Shown one piece after another: positions 35,116 through 44,836 of a DNA stretch of 64,000 bases. Below the pieces are notes generated by a model that was not told where the DNA came from, did no database searches, and was given only the letters and a program-made list of their open reading frames with translations. The first letter of the stretch is position 1. Each line of letters starts with the position of its first letter. Location: NCBI RefSeq assembly GCF_000153325.1, contig NZ_CH724141.1, positions 296,447 to 360,446 on the forward strand, in the 5' to 3' direction. This DNA comes from Photobacterium sp. SKA34. Its GTDB lineage: Bacteria; Pseudomonadota; Gammaproteobacteria; Enterobacterales; Vibrionaceae. A program made the position numbers and the translations under genes.

Positions 35116-36845
35116 TGATCGATCCTGAAAAACATATTGCTTTATTAAAACTAAAACTCAATCGCGAACATGCATCAAGATTAGCCGCTGAAAAGTTATT
35201 AGAAGCGAAAAGTCATGAGCTTTATAATGCAAATCAATTACTTAATGATTCTTACGAAAAGTTACAAATGCAGGCGAAATTTGATTCTGAGCTTTTAACC
35301 TATCAGAACAAAATGGAAAACTTGTTACTTCGCTACGCGCGATTATTTTTAAAGCACAGTGCGACACGGGAAAGTATTCAACAATTATTAGACAGCCTCG
35401 TTGATGGTATTTACATATCAGGCTGTCATATCAGCATTTATCCTGCCGATAATATTAATATATCAGGCAGCTACTCCAGCGGCCGTTTACAACAATGGAT
35501 TCCTCCAGCAGATCTAGACTCGACCAACTCATTATGGGATATAGGCGAACATACCCTTTGGATAAATATTATTAATAACAGGGGGAAAATAGGTGTTTTG
35601 GCAGTCAGGATAGCCTGCAAGGATGACCGTCTCCCTGCTATTCAAAAACATATGGCGCTATTTTGTGAATTGTTTCGTTCTGCAATTGGCAGGCAAATAA
35701 CATTTAACCAAGCTATAGATGCCAAAAAACGCGCAGAAGATTCAGAACAATCCACCCGTGATTTTCTTGCTATGATCAATCATGAATTACGGACACCGCT
35801 TAATGGCTTACTTGGCTCTGCGGAATTACTGCAAGATACACCGCTTGATAACGACCAACAAAAACTCTTAACTACACTTAATCACTCGGGTGAATTACTA
35901 CGAGCGATCATTAATGACTTACTCGATTACAGCAAGATAAATGCAGGCATGTTGGAGCTCATTGAAAAACCATTTGATTGCCATTTATTAGCGGTAAAAC
36001 TGGAAGATATTTTTACCCATCGTTCCCACGAAAAAAGATTAGATTTTAATATTTACTACTCCCACGACTTACCCAAAGTATTCATTGGTGATGAAGATAG
36101 AATTAAGCAAATTTTTGTTAATTTGATCTCTAACGCGATTAAATTCACCCCAGCAGGATTTGTTCACGCTAAGCTCTGGTGGCACAACAAGCAGCTACAA
36201 TTTACGGTAAAAGACAGTGGTTGTGGTATTGATCACTCTGACCAACACAAATTATTCAAACCTTTTAGCCAAGTGGATATTACCAGTAAACGAAGCCACG
36301 AAGGCACAGGGCTTGGCTTGGTGATCTGTAAACAACTATGTGAACAAATGGGCGGTTCGATCCGGGTTGAAAGCTCGCTCGGTCGTGGTGCATGCTTTAA
36401 TGTTTCCTTACCCCTTCCTATTAGTGATCATACCCATTTTAATGCCACAGTGAGACAACCTGATAAAACGCCAATTAAGCATTTAAAAGTCTTAGTAGTT
36501 GAAGATTTAAAGACCAATCAAATGATCATTAAGTTGATGCTAAATAAAGTCCAAATTGAACCGACGATTGTTGATAACGGGCAAAAGGCATTAGATTTAT
36601 TAAATGTCGAATCATTTGATGTGGTGTTTATGGATTGCAGAATGCCGATTATGGATGGCTACACCGCAACGAAAGAGTTACGAAAAAAAGACTATTCCAA
36701 ACCGATTATTGCCCTAACAGCAGGCACAACGAGCGCTGAACGTGAAGCCTGTATTCAAGCGGGTATGAATGACATTTTATGCAAACCTTATTTGGCTTCC
36801 GAACTTCATGATATTTTAACGATTTGGGGCAGTGCGATTGAATAA
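35115..36845 (+). CDS. H-NOX-associated hybrid histidine kinase (HqsK/HnoK-type)
   Basis: Cytoplasmic hybrid sensor kinase of 576 aa without membrane segments. An N-terminal coiled coil (about 1-75) and a sensory/linker region are followed by the HisKA H-box with H223 (INHELRTPLNG), an ATPase domain (NLISNAIKFTPAG, DSGCGID, GTGLGL), and a receiver domain with D507 (VFMDCRMPIMDGY) and conserved Lys near the end (LCKPY). Because it has its own receiver, phosphate must move on to an Hpt protein; in Vibrio harveyi the HqsK counterpart signals to LuxU and quorum sensing. Partner choice here is inference. Confidence 0.88.
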   Translation: MIDPEKHIALLKLKLNREHASRLAAEKLLEAKSHELYNANQLLNDSYEKLQMQAKFDSELLTYQNKMENLLLRYARLFLKHSATRESIQQLLDSLVDGIYISGCHISIYPADNINISGSYSSGRLQQWIPPADLDSTNSLWDIGEHTLWINIINNRGKIGVLAVRIACKDDRLPAIQKHMALFCELFRSAIGRQITFNQAIDAKKRAEDSEQSTRDFLAMINHELRTPLNGLLGSAELLQDTPLDNDQQKLLTTLNHSGELLRAIINDLLDYSKINAGMLELIEKPFDCHLLAVKLEDIFTHRSHEKRLDFNIYYSHDLPKVFIGDEDRIKQIFVNLISNAIKFTPAGFVHAKLWWHNKQLQFTVKDSGCGIDHSDQHKLFKPFSQVDITSKRSHEGTGLGLVICKQLCEQMGGSIRVESSLGRGACFNVSLPLPISDHTHFNATVRQPDKTPIKHLKVLVVEDLKTNQMIIKLMLNKVQIEPTIVDNGQKALDLLNVESFDVVFMDCRMPIMDGYTATKELRKKDYSKPIIALTAGTTSAEREACIQAGMNDILCKPYLASELHDILTIWGSAIE

Positions 36846-36922
36846 CAATTACGCCTTAAACAATCAAATGTCTAAAAAGCAAAAAAGGCCAACGAAGTGA
36901 CCTTTTCTCTTATTTAATCAAC

Positions 36923-36937
36923 GTGCGTTTATATCCA
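36923..36937. other. Short gap after the kinase gene
   Basis: An imperfect A-rich/T-rich stem at about 36883-36908 between the convergent kinase and PBP2 genes may end transcription. The pairing is too imperfect to call a firm terminator. Confidence 0.3.
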
Positions 36938-38923
36938 CTAACTCGCTTTTATATCAGCTGTTTTCGACACGTCCACAGGCGTATCCAAGTTCGTTTCACC
37001 ACTCTTATCTTGATCCTGCACTTCAGGATCTAGCGTCGGTTTTACTAACACATAATCCATGATCTTACGAGCAAGAGGTGCTGCGTTACGCCCCCATCCA
37101 CCGTGTTCTAAAATAACGGATACCAATACTTTCGGATCATGTAACGGTGCAAATCCAGTAAACAAGGCATGGTCACGTAAATTCTCGGCAACCTCACTAG
37201 CATCATAGTTTTCGTTATCTGACATGGTATAAACCTGACTGGTACCTGTTTTACCTGCCGCTTCATAGCCTAAGTTTTTAAACTCTTTACGTGCCGTACC
37301 CTTAGTGGTAACTAAGTGCATGCCTTCTTGCGCAATTTGCCAATCTTTTAATGGCACAGGCTCGACCTTTGGAAAGTCTTTAAACTTAACAATATTTTCT
37401 TTGTCATCATCGATTATTGCATATAGCAAGTGGGGACGATGAACGACACCAGACTCTGCCACAACCGAGGTTGCTTTGGCTATCTGCATCGGCGTTGCTG
37501 TCCAGTAGCCCTGTCCAATACCTATAGGGATAGTGTCACCTTGGTACCAAGGTTGTTTGGTATGTAGGCGCTTCCATTGACGTGTTGGCATATTACCGGA
37601 TGTTTCTTCTTTAATATCAATACCAGTGGGTTCACCGTAACCAAATTTGTTCATCCACATCGATAGTCGATCAATCCCCATATCGTAAGCAACTTGATAG
37701 AAGAAGGTATCTACTGATTGCTCAATAGCTTTATATACATCAACATTACCGTGCCCCCAACGGACATCATCACGAAATTTACGACTTTTGGAATTAGGAA
37801 TTCGCCACCAGCCGGGGTTATTACGTACTGTATTGGGTGTGATCACCCCTGTTGCTAATGCCGCAACCGCAATCTGTGGTTTAACCGTTGAACCCGGTGG
37901 GTATACACCCAGTGTGGTTCGGTTTACCAACGGGTGCGCAGGGCTGTTCAATAATTTGCTGTACTCACTGGAACTAATACCATGCACAAACAAGTTAGGA
38001 TCATAACTAGGGCTTGATACCATCGCTAATATGCCATCGTCCTGCGGGTTTAATACCACAATTGCGCCACGACGAGTTTTAGTCTCCATTTTGCCTGTTT
38101 TTGGATCTTTCACATCTTCAGTTAATAGCTTGTTGGTGAACAACTGTAAGTTAAGATCAATCGTTAACTTAATATCTTTACCTGAAATAGGCGGAACATA
38201 CTCTAAGGTACGGATAATACGACCACGGTTGTTTACTTCTACTTTTTCATAGCCTGATTGGCCATGAAGTAAATCTTCATAGTAGCGTTCAACACCGAGC
38301 TTTCCGATCGTGCGTGTGGCTTTATAGTTACTATAAATACCCTGCTCTTTTAATGATTTAATATCTCGATCATTGATTTTAGCCACATAACCTAACGTAT
38401 GTGTTAATGCTGAGCCATAAGGGTAATAGCGCTCTAAATGTGCATCAACATCAACACCAGGGTAATGAAATTCATTAACTGAAAACTCAGCAACTTGCTT
38501 TTCCGTCATCTGATCAATTAATGTCACCGGCATAAACGGGCGGGTGTGTTTCTTATCCTTCATAAATGAGGCTATTTCATCATCCGTTACACCCAGTAAG
38601 GTTTTTAAACTGTCGAGTGTTTCGGTGAGGTGTGCGACTTTTTCTGGAATAATTTCTAAAGAATAAACAGGTATATTTTCTGCGAGAAGCATACCATTTC
38701 GATCGTAAATACGGCCTCGATTAGGTGCAACTGGGATAATTTTAATGCGGTTATCATTCGAACGAGCGGTATATTCGCTGTAATCTTGCACTTCTAAATG
38801 ATACAAATTACCGATTAATACAAACGATAAAATGATAATCCCAATAAACCCAGCAATCGCTCGACGCTTAAATAGCGATACTTCAGCTTGGTGATCACGA
38901 AATTGATTTCTTTCTTTCTTCAT
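36938..38923 (-). CDS. mrdA: Penicillin-binding protein 2 (peptidoglycan transpeptidase)
   Basis: Class B PBP that cross-links peptidoglycan during lateral wall growth. One N-terminal membrane helix, the pedestal segment PNRGRIYDRNG, then transpeptidase motifs PGSTVKP (catalytic Ser), a SVD triad and KTGTSQ are all present. The ATG at 38923 gives 661 aa; a TTG seven codons upstream is possible. Housekeeping mrdA normally sits with rodA (mrdB), rlmH and rsfS, none of which are here, so this is likely a second, stand-alone PBP2. The C-terminal tail (about 30 residues after VLVKPTLDPE) is acidic and variable. Confidence 0.88.
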   Translation of the reverse strand: MKKERNQFRDHQAEVSLFKRRAIAGFIGIIILSFVLIGNLYHLEVQDYSEYTARSNDNRIKIIPVAPNRGRIYDRNGMLLAENIPVYSLEIIPEKVAHLTETLDSLKTLLGVTDDEIASFMKDKKHTRPFMPVTLIDQMTEKQVAEFSVNEFHYPGVDVDAHLERYYPYGSALTHTLGYVAKINDRDIKSLKEQGIYSNYKATRTIGKLGVERYYEDLLHGQSGYEKVEVNNRGRIIRTLEYVPPISGKDIKLTIDLNLQLFTNKLLTEDVKDPKTGKMETKTRRGAIVVLNPQDDGILAMVSSPSYDPNLFVHGISSSEYSKLLNSPAHPLVNRTTLGVYPPGSTVKPQIAVAALATGVITPNTVRNNPGWWRIPNSKSRKFRDDVRWGHGNVDVYKAIEQSVDTFFYQVAYDMGIDRLSMWMNKFGYGEPTGIDIKEETSGNMPTRQWKRLHTKQPWYQGDTIPIGIGQGYWTATPMQIAKATSVVAESGVVHRPHLLYAIIDDDKENIVKFKDFPKVEPVPLKDWQIAQEGMHLVTTKGTARKEFKNLGYEAAGKTGTSQVYTMSDNENYDASEVAENLRDHALFTGFAPLHDPKVLVSVILEHGGWGRNAAPLARKIMDYVLVKPTLDPEVQDQDKSGETNLDTPVDVSKTADIKAS

Positions 38924-39142
38924 AGAATGCTTATGAGATCTCAATGGCCATATGTGCCGTCGTTAACAGAGAATTGCGTTATACCCAATCCGTATAATGC
39001 GTGATCTCTCGGTAGAATGTAATAACTGGTTGCTTGTTTGACGATAATTTAACCTCAGTTGTCGCGATATAATGTGTTGGAGGAGTTTACAAGCCCTCAA
39101 CGACCATTAAAATGACCATCTTCTTTCTTTATAGGTTATACC

Positions 39143-39766
39143 ATGACCCTTTCTCACTCCGCTGACAGCGTGGTTGTTCTCGATTTCGAAACGACTGGTT
39201 TATCTCCCAATCAAGGCGATCGTGCTATCGAAATTGGTGCTGTTAAATTAGTTAATGGCGAAATTGTTGACCAATTCCAACAGCTCATGAATCCTGGTTT
39301 TCGTGTAAGTAGCTTTATTGAAGGTTACACGGGGATCAGCAATAACATGTTACGTACAGCGCCACCTTGTCATGAGGTAATGGATGCCTTTGCTGATTTC
39401 ATTGGTGATGCTAACCTTGTGGCCCATAATGCCTCTTTCGATCAACGCTTTTTAGACGCAGAGCTTGCGGATATTGGCAGGTACTATACAGGTACGTTTA
39501 CCTGTTCAATGCTGATTGCGCGACGTTTATATCAGCATGCGCCAAATCATAAATTAGGCACATTAGTGGATTTCAAACACATTAAACACAATGGCGTATT
39601 TCACCGCGCGTTAGCCGATTCTGAAATGACTGCTCGCTTATGGTTAGTCATGCTCGAAGATATTAAACGACAGTATAATCTTCACACCATCTCTTTTGAA
39701 TTGATGATAAAACTAGCAAAAACACCAAAAGCTAAAATCGATACCTTATTTCACCGTTACGCTTAA
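39143..39766 (+). CDS. DEDDh 3'-5' exonuclease (DnaQ/PolC epsilon-like)
   Basis: Cytoplasmic exonuclease domain protein of 207 aa. Exo motifs are clear: [11 protein letters not shown] (ExoI, D and E), [13 protein letters not shown] (ExoII) and [13 protein letters not shown] (ExoIII, H and D). It resembles stand-alone proofreading-type nucleases rather than a polymerase-fused domain. Role in repair or RNA/DNA trimming is unknown. It lies 78 bases upstream of another nuclease-like gene on the same strand, so the two might be co-transcribed. Confidence 0.85.
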   Translation: MTLSHSADSVVVLDFETTGLSPNQGDRAIEIGAVKLVNGEIVDQFQQLMNPGFRVSSFIEGYTGISNNMLRTAPPCHEVMDAFADFIGDANLVAHNASFDQRFLDAELADIGRYYTGTFTCSMLIARRLYQHAPNHKLGTLVDFKHIKHNGVFHRALADSEMTARLWLVMLEDIKRQYNLHTISFELMIKLAKTPKAKIDTLFHRYA

Positions 39767-39844
39767 GAATAAGTCGTATATTCAGCGTAACAAGTATGCT
39801 AAAACAGCTATACCGTTTTTAATAACTTCACTGAGAATTGGATT

Positions 39845-40900
39845 TTGAAACTGCTAGATACTGAACATTTCCCCCTAGTACCTATCGCTCAGTCGGAGAT
39901 AAAAATCGCAAGTTTTAATTTATTAAATTATCTTGCTCCCCCTAATGCTTATTATGATTTTGAAAATATTTATAGCTACGAACAGTGGCATAAAAAACAG
40001 CATTGGCTAACCTCGATTTTAGATGCGCAACAACCTGATATTATTGGCTTTCAAGAAGTGTTTAGTGCAGATGAACTGAAAGCATTATTACGCGATATTG
40101 GCTACCCCCATTTTGCGGTCGTTGATAAACCTAAGGTTGAAGGCGATTTTATTTATCGCAGCCCCGTAGTCGCTATCGCTTCCAAATTTCCCATCACAGA
40201 AGTTATCGCGGTGGAAGCTGATAATGAAGCTGCACAATTAATGGGCTGGGCTGAGTTTTCATTTAGTCGCAAGCCACTGCGAGCTACGGTTGATATTCCT
40301 CATATTGGCGCAACAGATTGCTATGTCACTCATTTAAAATCCAAGCGTTCATTATTTGATGACCCACTTCCTGAGACGATAGCGAAAACAGGCAGTGCAC
40401 TTTCTTCTTTTCTTGGACAACGTTTAGGGAGTTGGGGCTCATCCATGCTACGGGGTACTGAAGCGGCTTTACTGCAACTTGCAATGGTGAAGCGACGCGA
40501 GCAGACCAGTAACCCTATGGTGCTGTGTGGCGATTATAACGATGTTATTTCAAGTAGTTGTTTAGAAGAGTTAACGGCAAGTCGTGTTTACGGGATGTCA
40601 GAAAGTGACACTGAGCGCTTAATTAACTTCTATTGCCTTTACGATGGTTGGCAGCTTTATACTCAAATCAATCCACAAGATGAGGAAACTCGCCCTGCCA
40701 CACATTACTACAATGGTAAAGGATCAGTATTAGACTACATTCTGCTGTCACAAGAGTTCAATGCGCGTTATTTAGGCTCATTATTTGAAGTTAGCCATTA
40801 TCACACTGAAGATAAGCATTTGGTCAATTCAAGCTTTGATATTGACGGCTACAGTACTGATCACGCTATTCCTATTGTGACCTTATCACTGAGATCCTAG
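39845..40900 (+). CDS. Endonuclease/exonuclease/phosphatase-family protein
   Basis: Cytoplasmic EEP-fold metal-dependent phosphodiesterase of 351 aa. Motifs: IASFNLLNYLAPP (metal-binding N), IIGFQEVF (catalytic E), VTHLKSKRS, LCGDYNDV, and a C-terminal STDHAIPIV (His). The start codon is TTG. Such enzymes cut nucleic acids or hydrolyse phosphate esters; substrate unknown. A strong terminator follows at 40957. Confidence 0.8.
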   Translation: MKLLDTEHFPLVPIAQSEIKIASFNLLNYLAPPNAYYDFENIYSYEQWHKKQHWLTSILDAQQPDIIGFQEVFSADELKALLRDIGYPHFAVVDKPKVEGDFIYRSPVVAIASKFPITEVIAVEADNEAAQLMGWAEFSFSRKPLRATVDIPHIGATDCYVTHLKSKRSLFDDPLPETIAKTGSALSSFLGQRLGSWGSSMLRGTEAALLQLAMVKRREQTSNPMVLCGDYNDVISSSCLEELTASRVYGMSESDTERLINFYCLYDGWQLYTQINPQDEETRPATHYYNGKGSVLDYILLSQEFNARYLGSLFEVSHYHTEDKHLVNSSFDIDGYSTDHAIPIVTLSLRS

Positions 40901-40956
40901 TACACTTGTACCTCTCGTTTCGCTGATAACCGCTGTTTGCTAAAATAAGCACATAA

Positions 40957-41006
40957 AAAAACGACTGATATACCCTTTTAGTAAAAGATATTTATCAGTC
41001 GTTTTT
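40957..41006. terminator. Bidirectional terminator
   Basis: A 14-base-pair perfect stem (AAAAACGACTGATA at 40957-40970 with its complement at 40993-41006) between convergent genes. Confidence 0.85.
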
Positions 41007-41026
41007 ATTTAACGTGTTAGACGTTA

Positions 41027-42517
41027 TTACGCCGTCGCTTTTGGTGCACGGCTACGCTGTGGAGAGCGACGACGACCATCTGATTTCGGCTTTTCATCGT
41101 TGAAACGACGACGAGGCTGATCACCATTTGATTGTGGTTTCGCATCCGTATTGCGTGGCTTACGCGCAGGTCTTGCACCTTGCTCTGAACGCTTCTCGTT
41201 GTTTGCAGCATCAGCAGACTGACCCTGTGGACGACGAGATGCTGGTTTACGCTTTGCGCCAGTATTATTGTTTGCGCTTCGCTTTTCACCTGTCGCACCA
41301 CCATCACGCGCCACAAATGTTTTCTGCTTTTTAGGCTTCTTCGGTTTAATTGGGCGTGTATCTAGCTTAGATTGAGGCAATGCGTTAGTCGGTTTAAAAC
41401 CTTCAATAATTTCACGCTCAAATACTTGCTGTGTTAAACGCTCGATCGCAGCAAGATCTTTCGCTTCTTCTGCCGACACTAATGAAATCGCTTCACCAAC
41501 ACACCCAGCACGACCGGTACGACCAATACGGTGTACATAGTCTTCTGCTACATGTGGTAAATCAAAGTTCACAACTTGTGGTAGCTGTTCGATATCTAAG
41601 CCACGTGCTGCAATGTCTGTCGCAACGAGTACGCGAATATCACCAGACTTAAAGTTAGCGAGTGCCTTAGTACGCGCGCCTTGGCTCTTATTACCATGAA
41701 TAGCGGCCGCAGAAATTCCACGACTTTCTAAATGGGTAGCAAGCTTATTAGCACCGTGCTTAGTTTTAGTGAAAACAAGCACTTGTTTCCAGTTACGCTT
41801 ATTAAGTAACTTAGTTAATAAGTTCGGCTTCTTCTTTTGATCAACAGGGCAAATCCACTGCTTTACAGTACGTGCGGTTTGGTTACGCGGGTTAACATCA
41901 ATCTCTACTGGATTACTCACTAATCCTTTTGCAAGCTCACGAATTTCATCAGAAAACGTTGCAGAGAATAGTAAGTTTTGACGCTCTTTTGGTAATAACG
42001 CTAAAATTTTACGGATATCACGGATAAAGCCCATATCTAGCATACGGTCAGCTTCATCAAGAACCAAAATTTCAACATCACGGAATTTCACAGCATTCTG
42101 ACTATGAAGATCCATTAAACGCCCTGGTGTTGCCACCAATACGTCAGCACCTTTACGCATACGCAGCATCTGTGGGTTTACTTTAACGCCACCAAAAACA
42201 ACGGCAGAGCTTAGACGTAAGTTTTTGCTGTAAGTCGCAACACTCTCCCCTACTTGAGCGGCTAGCTCACGCGTTGGGGTTAATACAAGTGCGCGTACGT
42301 GATTTGAACGAGCAGGTCGACCATTCGCTAAACGTTCTAGCAATGGTAAGGTAAAGCCTGCTGTTTTGCCTGTACCAGTTTGGGCCGCCGCCATTACATC
42401 TTTACCCGCAAGAATAGCAGGGATCGCTTGTTCTTGGATTGGTGATGGTTTTTCGTAGCCTTGCTTTGCAACAGCTTCAAGAATTGGGGCAGATAGGCCT
42501 AAAGAGGCAAAACTCAT
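41027..42517 (-). CDS. rhlE: DEAD-box RNA helicase, RhlE-type
   Basis: ATP-dependent RNA unwinding enzyme of 496 aa acting in ribosome assembly or RNA decay, often important in the cold. Q-motif ([14 protein letters not shown]), Walker A (AAQTGTGKT), [13 protein letters not shown] ([10 protein letters not shown]), SAT, and the [10 protein letters not shown] motif occur in order. The C-terminus (from about residue 390) is a long basic, low-complexity tail rich in Arg/Lys/Gln, as in RhlE proteins that bind RNA nonspecifically. About 150 bases of leader precede it. Confidence 0.9.
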   Translation of the reverse strand: MSFASLGLSAPILEAVAKQGYEKPSPIQEQAIPAILAGKDVMAAAQTGTGKTAGFTLPLLERLANGRPARSNHVRALVLTPTRELAAQVGESVATYSKNLRLSSAVVFGGVKVNPQMLRMRKGADVLVATPGRLMDLHSQNAVKFRDVEILVLDEADRMLDMGFIRDIRKILALLPKERQNLLFSATFSDEIRELAKGLVSNPVEIDVNPRNQTARTVKQWICPVDQKKKPNLLTKLLNKRNWKQVLVFTKTKHGANKLATHLESRGISAAAIHGNKSQGARTKALANFKSGDIRVLVATDIAARGLDIEQLPQVVNFDLPHVAEDYVHRIGRTGRAGCVGEAISLVSAEEAKDLAAIERLTQQVFEREIIEGFKPTNALPQSKLDTRPIKPKKPKKQKTFVARDGGATGEKRSANNNTGAKRKPASRRPQGQSADAANNEKRSEQGARPARKPRNTDAKPQSNGDQPRRRFNDEKPKSDGRRRSPQRSRAPKATA

Positions 42518-42612
42518 AGCATCTCTCTTTTATATAAAACGCCAATTTGGCGATATGTAGTGGCTAATTTAAGCCAGCTATTGAACAAACGAGCTGTTCA
42601 ATGAGAATAAAA

Positions 42613-42640
42613 CAGGGAAGGTAATGCTTACCTTCCCCGT
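42613..42640 (-). terminator. Terminator after the DUF2986 gene
   Basis: GGGAAGGTAA pairs perfectly with TTACCTTCCC around a three-base loop, extended by AAC/GTT. It lies downstream of the DUF2986 gene and before rhlE on the minus strand. Confidence 0.7.
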
Positions 42641-42664
42641 TGAAATTTACTGATATGTACCTAA

Positions 42665-42871
42665 CTATGAAGCCGTTGTTTCTGTACTCATAGTTTCAGT
42701 TTCTGATGGTGAAATGTTTTCTTCTGCAGACTCTTGTTCTGCCGCTTCAGCGTCTAACTTGGCACGTTCCGCTTTAGAGATGTAACGAGGCTTATTACTT
42801 TTATGTAATTTAGCATTTGCCTTTTTCATTCTCTTTTTAAGCGTTTCGTTAATTTTCTTTTTTCTGTTCAT
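42665..42871 (-). CDS. DUF2986 small basic protein
   Basis: Conserved small protein of 68 aa common in Vibrionaceae and relatives. The highly basic N-terminus MNRKKKINETLKKRMKKANA and the KPRYISKAERAKLDAE segment define it; the C-terminus is acidic and Ser/Thr-rich. I chose the ATG at 42871 to match the family start; an upstream in-frame start exists at 42943. It may bind nucleic acid, by charge only; no function is established. Confidence 0.75.
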   Translation of the reverse strand: MNRKKKINETLKKRMKKANAKLHKSNKPRYISKAERAKLDAEAAEQESAEENISPSETETMSTETTAS

Positions 42872-43046
42872 AATCGCGCCAGCTGATATTTTCATCATTT
42901 TTAAACAAGGCGCTGATTGTAATGGTTCAGCGCTGAATAACAAGCTTTATCCGTCAACAGGCAGCGAAAACCATCTCAATATCGGACAAATGGTTTTAAA
43001 ATCTTAGCTATGCTAATCGTTAAAAGACATACGATAGGTGATAACA

Positions 43047-43664
43047 ATGAAAAAACCACAAACAGTCACACTTTTTTTGTTTGATGATTTTCAACTGCTT
43101 GATGCTTTTGGGCCGTTACAAATGTTTGGCTTGTTACCGGACATTTATCACACTCAAACAATATCTGTTGATGGAAAAGCCATCTTAAGCCAACAACATA
43201 TATCTATTTCACCACAATTAAGTTTTAACGATACGTTTAGCTCTGATATTTTGCTCATTCCCGTTGGTAGCGGGATTAAATCCGTAATTAACGATCCCAA
43301 GGTGTTATTCTGGTTAAAACGCATTGCACCCAAGCAAAAGTTGATCTGCTCTGTTTGTACAGGTTCAGCATTATTAGCAAATGCGGGATTACTCAACTAT
43401 TGCCAAGCAACAACAAATAAAAAACAATTTCATTGGGTTAAAGAACTTGGGCATCATGTAGATTGGCAATCGTCAGCTCGATGGGTACGAGACAGCAATA
43501 TATTTACTGCCTCAGGCTGTTCATCAGGTTTAGATATGGCATTAGCGATTATTGCCTACCAATTTGGTGATAATGTTGCACGAAAAGTCGCTGTTGATGC
43601 AGAGTATTTGTGGCAAAATGACCCTGACGATGACCCTTTTGCTCCGCTACATATTGTTCAATAG
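43047..43664 (+). CDS. DJ-1/PfpI-family protein
   Basis: Cytoplasmic glutamine-amidotransferase-like fold protein of about 205 aa. The nucleophile elbow CSVCTGSALLANAG (catalytic-type Cys) and FTASGCSSGLDMALAII match the GATase-1/AraC-N-terminal-like branch. The ATG at 43047 follows an AGGTG ribosome binding site; a GTG three codons earlier is possible. Members include chaperone-deglycases and regulators' ligand domains; the role here is unknown. Confidence 0.8.
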   Translation: MKKPQTVTLFLFDDFQLLDAFGPLQMFGLLPDIYHTQTISVDGKAILSQQHISISPQLSFNDTFSSDILLIPVGSGIKSVINDPKVLFWLKRIAPKQKLICSVCTGSALLANAGLLNYCQATTNKKQFHWVKELGHHVDWQSSARWVRDSNIFTASGCSSGLDMALAIIAYQFGDNVARKVAVDAEYLWQNDPDDDPFAPLHIVQ

Positions 43665-43668
43665 TTTC

Positions 43669-44016
43669 CTATTCCCACATGACATAACTTTTTTCATTTA
43701 TTGCTGACTCTAACAATGAAATCAACGGCATAGCACGCACTGATAAAGAAATTTCAGGCTCAAATTCATCATCATCTATATCGGCATCAAGCGGATTTGT
43801 CTCTATTGCTGAATCAGCAAAAATACCACTTTGCTTATTCTTTTGTTTAGCTTTATTGATATCATTTTTTAGGTTTGTTAACGCTTGTGCGATATCTTCT
43901 TCACGAATAGCACCTGGGACTGTTTCGCAAAACCCCATCATATGAATCAATTGCTGTGCGATATCACCAAACATTGTAATATCGTTACTTCCTTTACTTT
44001 GAAATGTAATTAGCAT
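43669..44016 (-). CDS. DUF1840 protein
   Basis: Conserved cytoplasmic protein of 115 aa. The DUF1840 pattern is clear: MLITFQSKGSNDITMFGDIA, then QLIHMMGFCETVPGAIREED and a C-terminal SLRAMPLISLLESA-like block (here SVRAMPLISLLESA). Acidic middle region. Function unknown. It converges on the DJ-1 gene four bases away. Confidence 0.8.
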   Translation of the reverse strand: MLITFQSKGSNDITMFGDIAQQLIHMMGFCETVPGAIREEDIAQALTNLKNDINKAKQKNKQSGIFADSAIETNPLDADIDDDEFEPEISLSVRAMPLISLLESAINEKSYVMWE

Positions 44017-44067
44017 AAATCACCTATCCTTCTCTTATTCATATAGCTATTAGACCATTATATTCTG

Positions 44068-44661
44068 TTAGGGTTTCTGATCGTAATGGCAATTTAATTT
44101 TTCACGGTCTTTTTTTCCAAGAAAGTAACCAATAAAGCCACCAGCTATAGCACCAAATAAATGGCTTTCAAAGCTCACCAAATAATTAAATGGGAAGACC
44201 CCCCAAATCATCGAGCTAAAATAAACCAGCACTAAAAATGTAATAATTAATGACATGATACTTCTTAAGACTAAACCATAGATAAGCAAGTAGCCCCAAA
44301 TGCCATAAATGATCCCACTTAATCCCACATGGTAACTGATACGTCCAAACAACCAGACACTGATACTGCCAAATAACCAGCACAACAAAATGACATTGAT
44401 TAAACGAGCAACACCATTAACCCCGACCCCAAGAGCCAGTAGTGTAAAAGAAGTAAGATTAAAAATTAAATGAGACCAAGTGCCGTGGATAAAAGGATAA
44501 AACGCAATGTTGCTAAGATGACTAACATGTCGAGGTAATAAACCATAGCTATTTAATGCACCATTAGAAATATGATTAATGACAAAAGCTGTAAACGAAA
44601 GACCCCAGAACAATAGAATTACCAAGAAAATATCTCGCCATTCTTTTTTTAAGTCAAACAT
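44068..44661 (-). CDS. Rhomboid-family intramembrane serine protease
   Basis: Polytopic inner-membrane protein of 197 aa with about six helices. The catalytic Ser motif GLSGIIYG (H-V-G-L-S-G) and a later SFESHLFGAIAGG with the catalytic His are in place, giving the Ser-His dyad. The HGTWSHLIFNLTS segment between helices 1 and 2 is also typical. It would cut membrane-spanning substrates. The ATG at 44661 has GGTGAG upstream. It is preceded by the DUF1840 gene downstream on the same strand. Confidence 0.8.
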   Translation of the reverse strand: MFDLKKEWRDIFLVILLFWGLSFTAFVINHISNGALNSYGLLPRHVSHLSNIAFYPFIHGTWSHLIFNLTSFTLLALGVGVNGVARLINVILLCWLFGSISVWLFGRISYHVGLSGIIYGIWGYLLIYGLVLRSIMSLIITFLVLVYFSSMIWGVFPFNYLVSFESHLFGAIAGGFIGYFLGKKDREKLNCHYDQKP

Positions 44662-44836
44662 AACAAACTCACCACACATTAAAAACATTACTATAACGCA
44701 ACACCTCCCTACTATTATAGCTAACTATATTATTTCTGATTTATAGCTAAAATAACACGAACCTCGCTTACTCCCTTTGAGTATAAAGTATAACAATGTA
44801 GAATAGTGCACACTTAAAAATTAACACTGAAGCATC

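Noticed and set aside
41017..41334. Overlapping frames in the rhlE 3' end
   Set aside because: Shadows of the low-complexity basic tail of the helicase.
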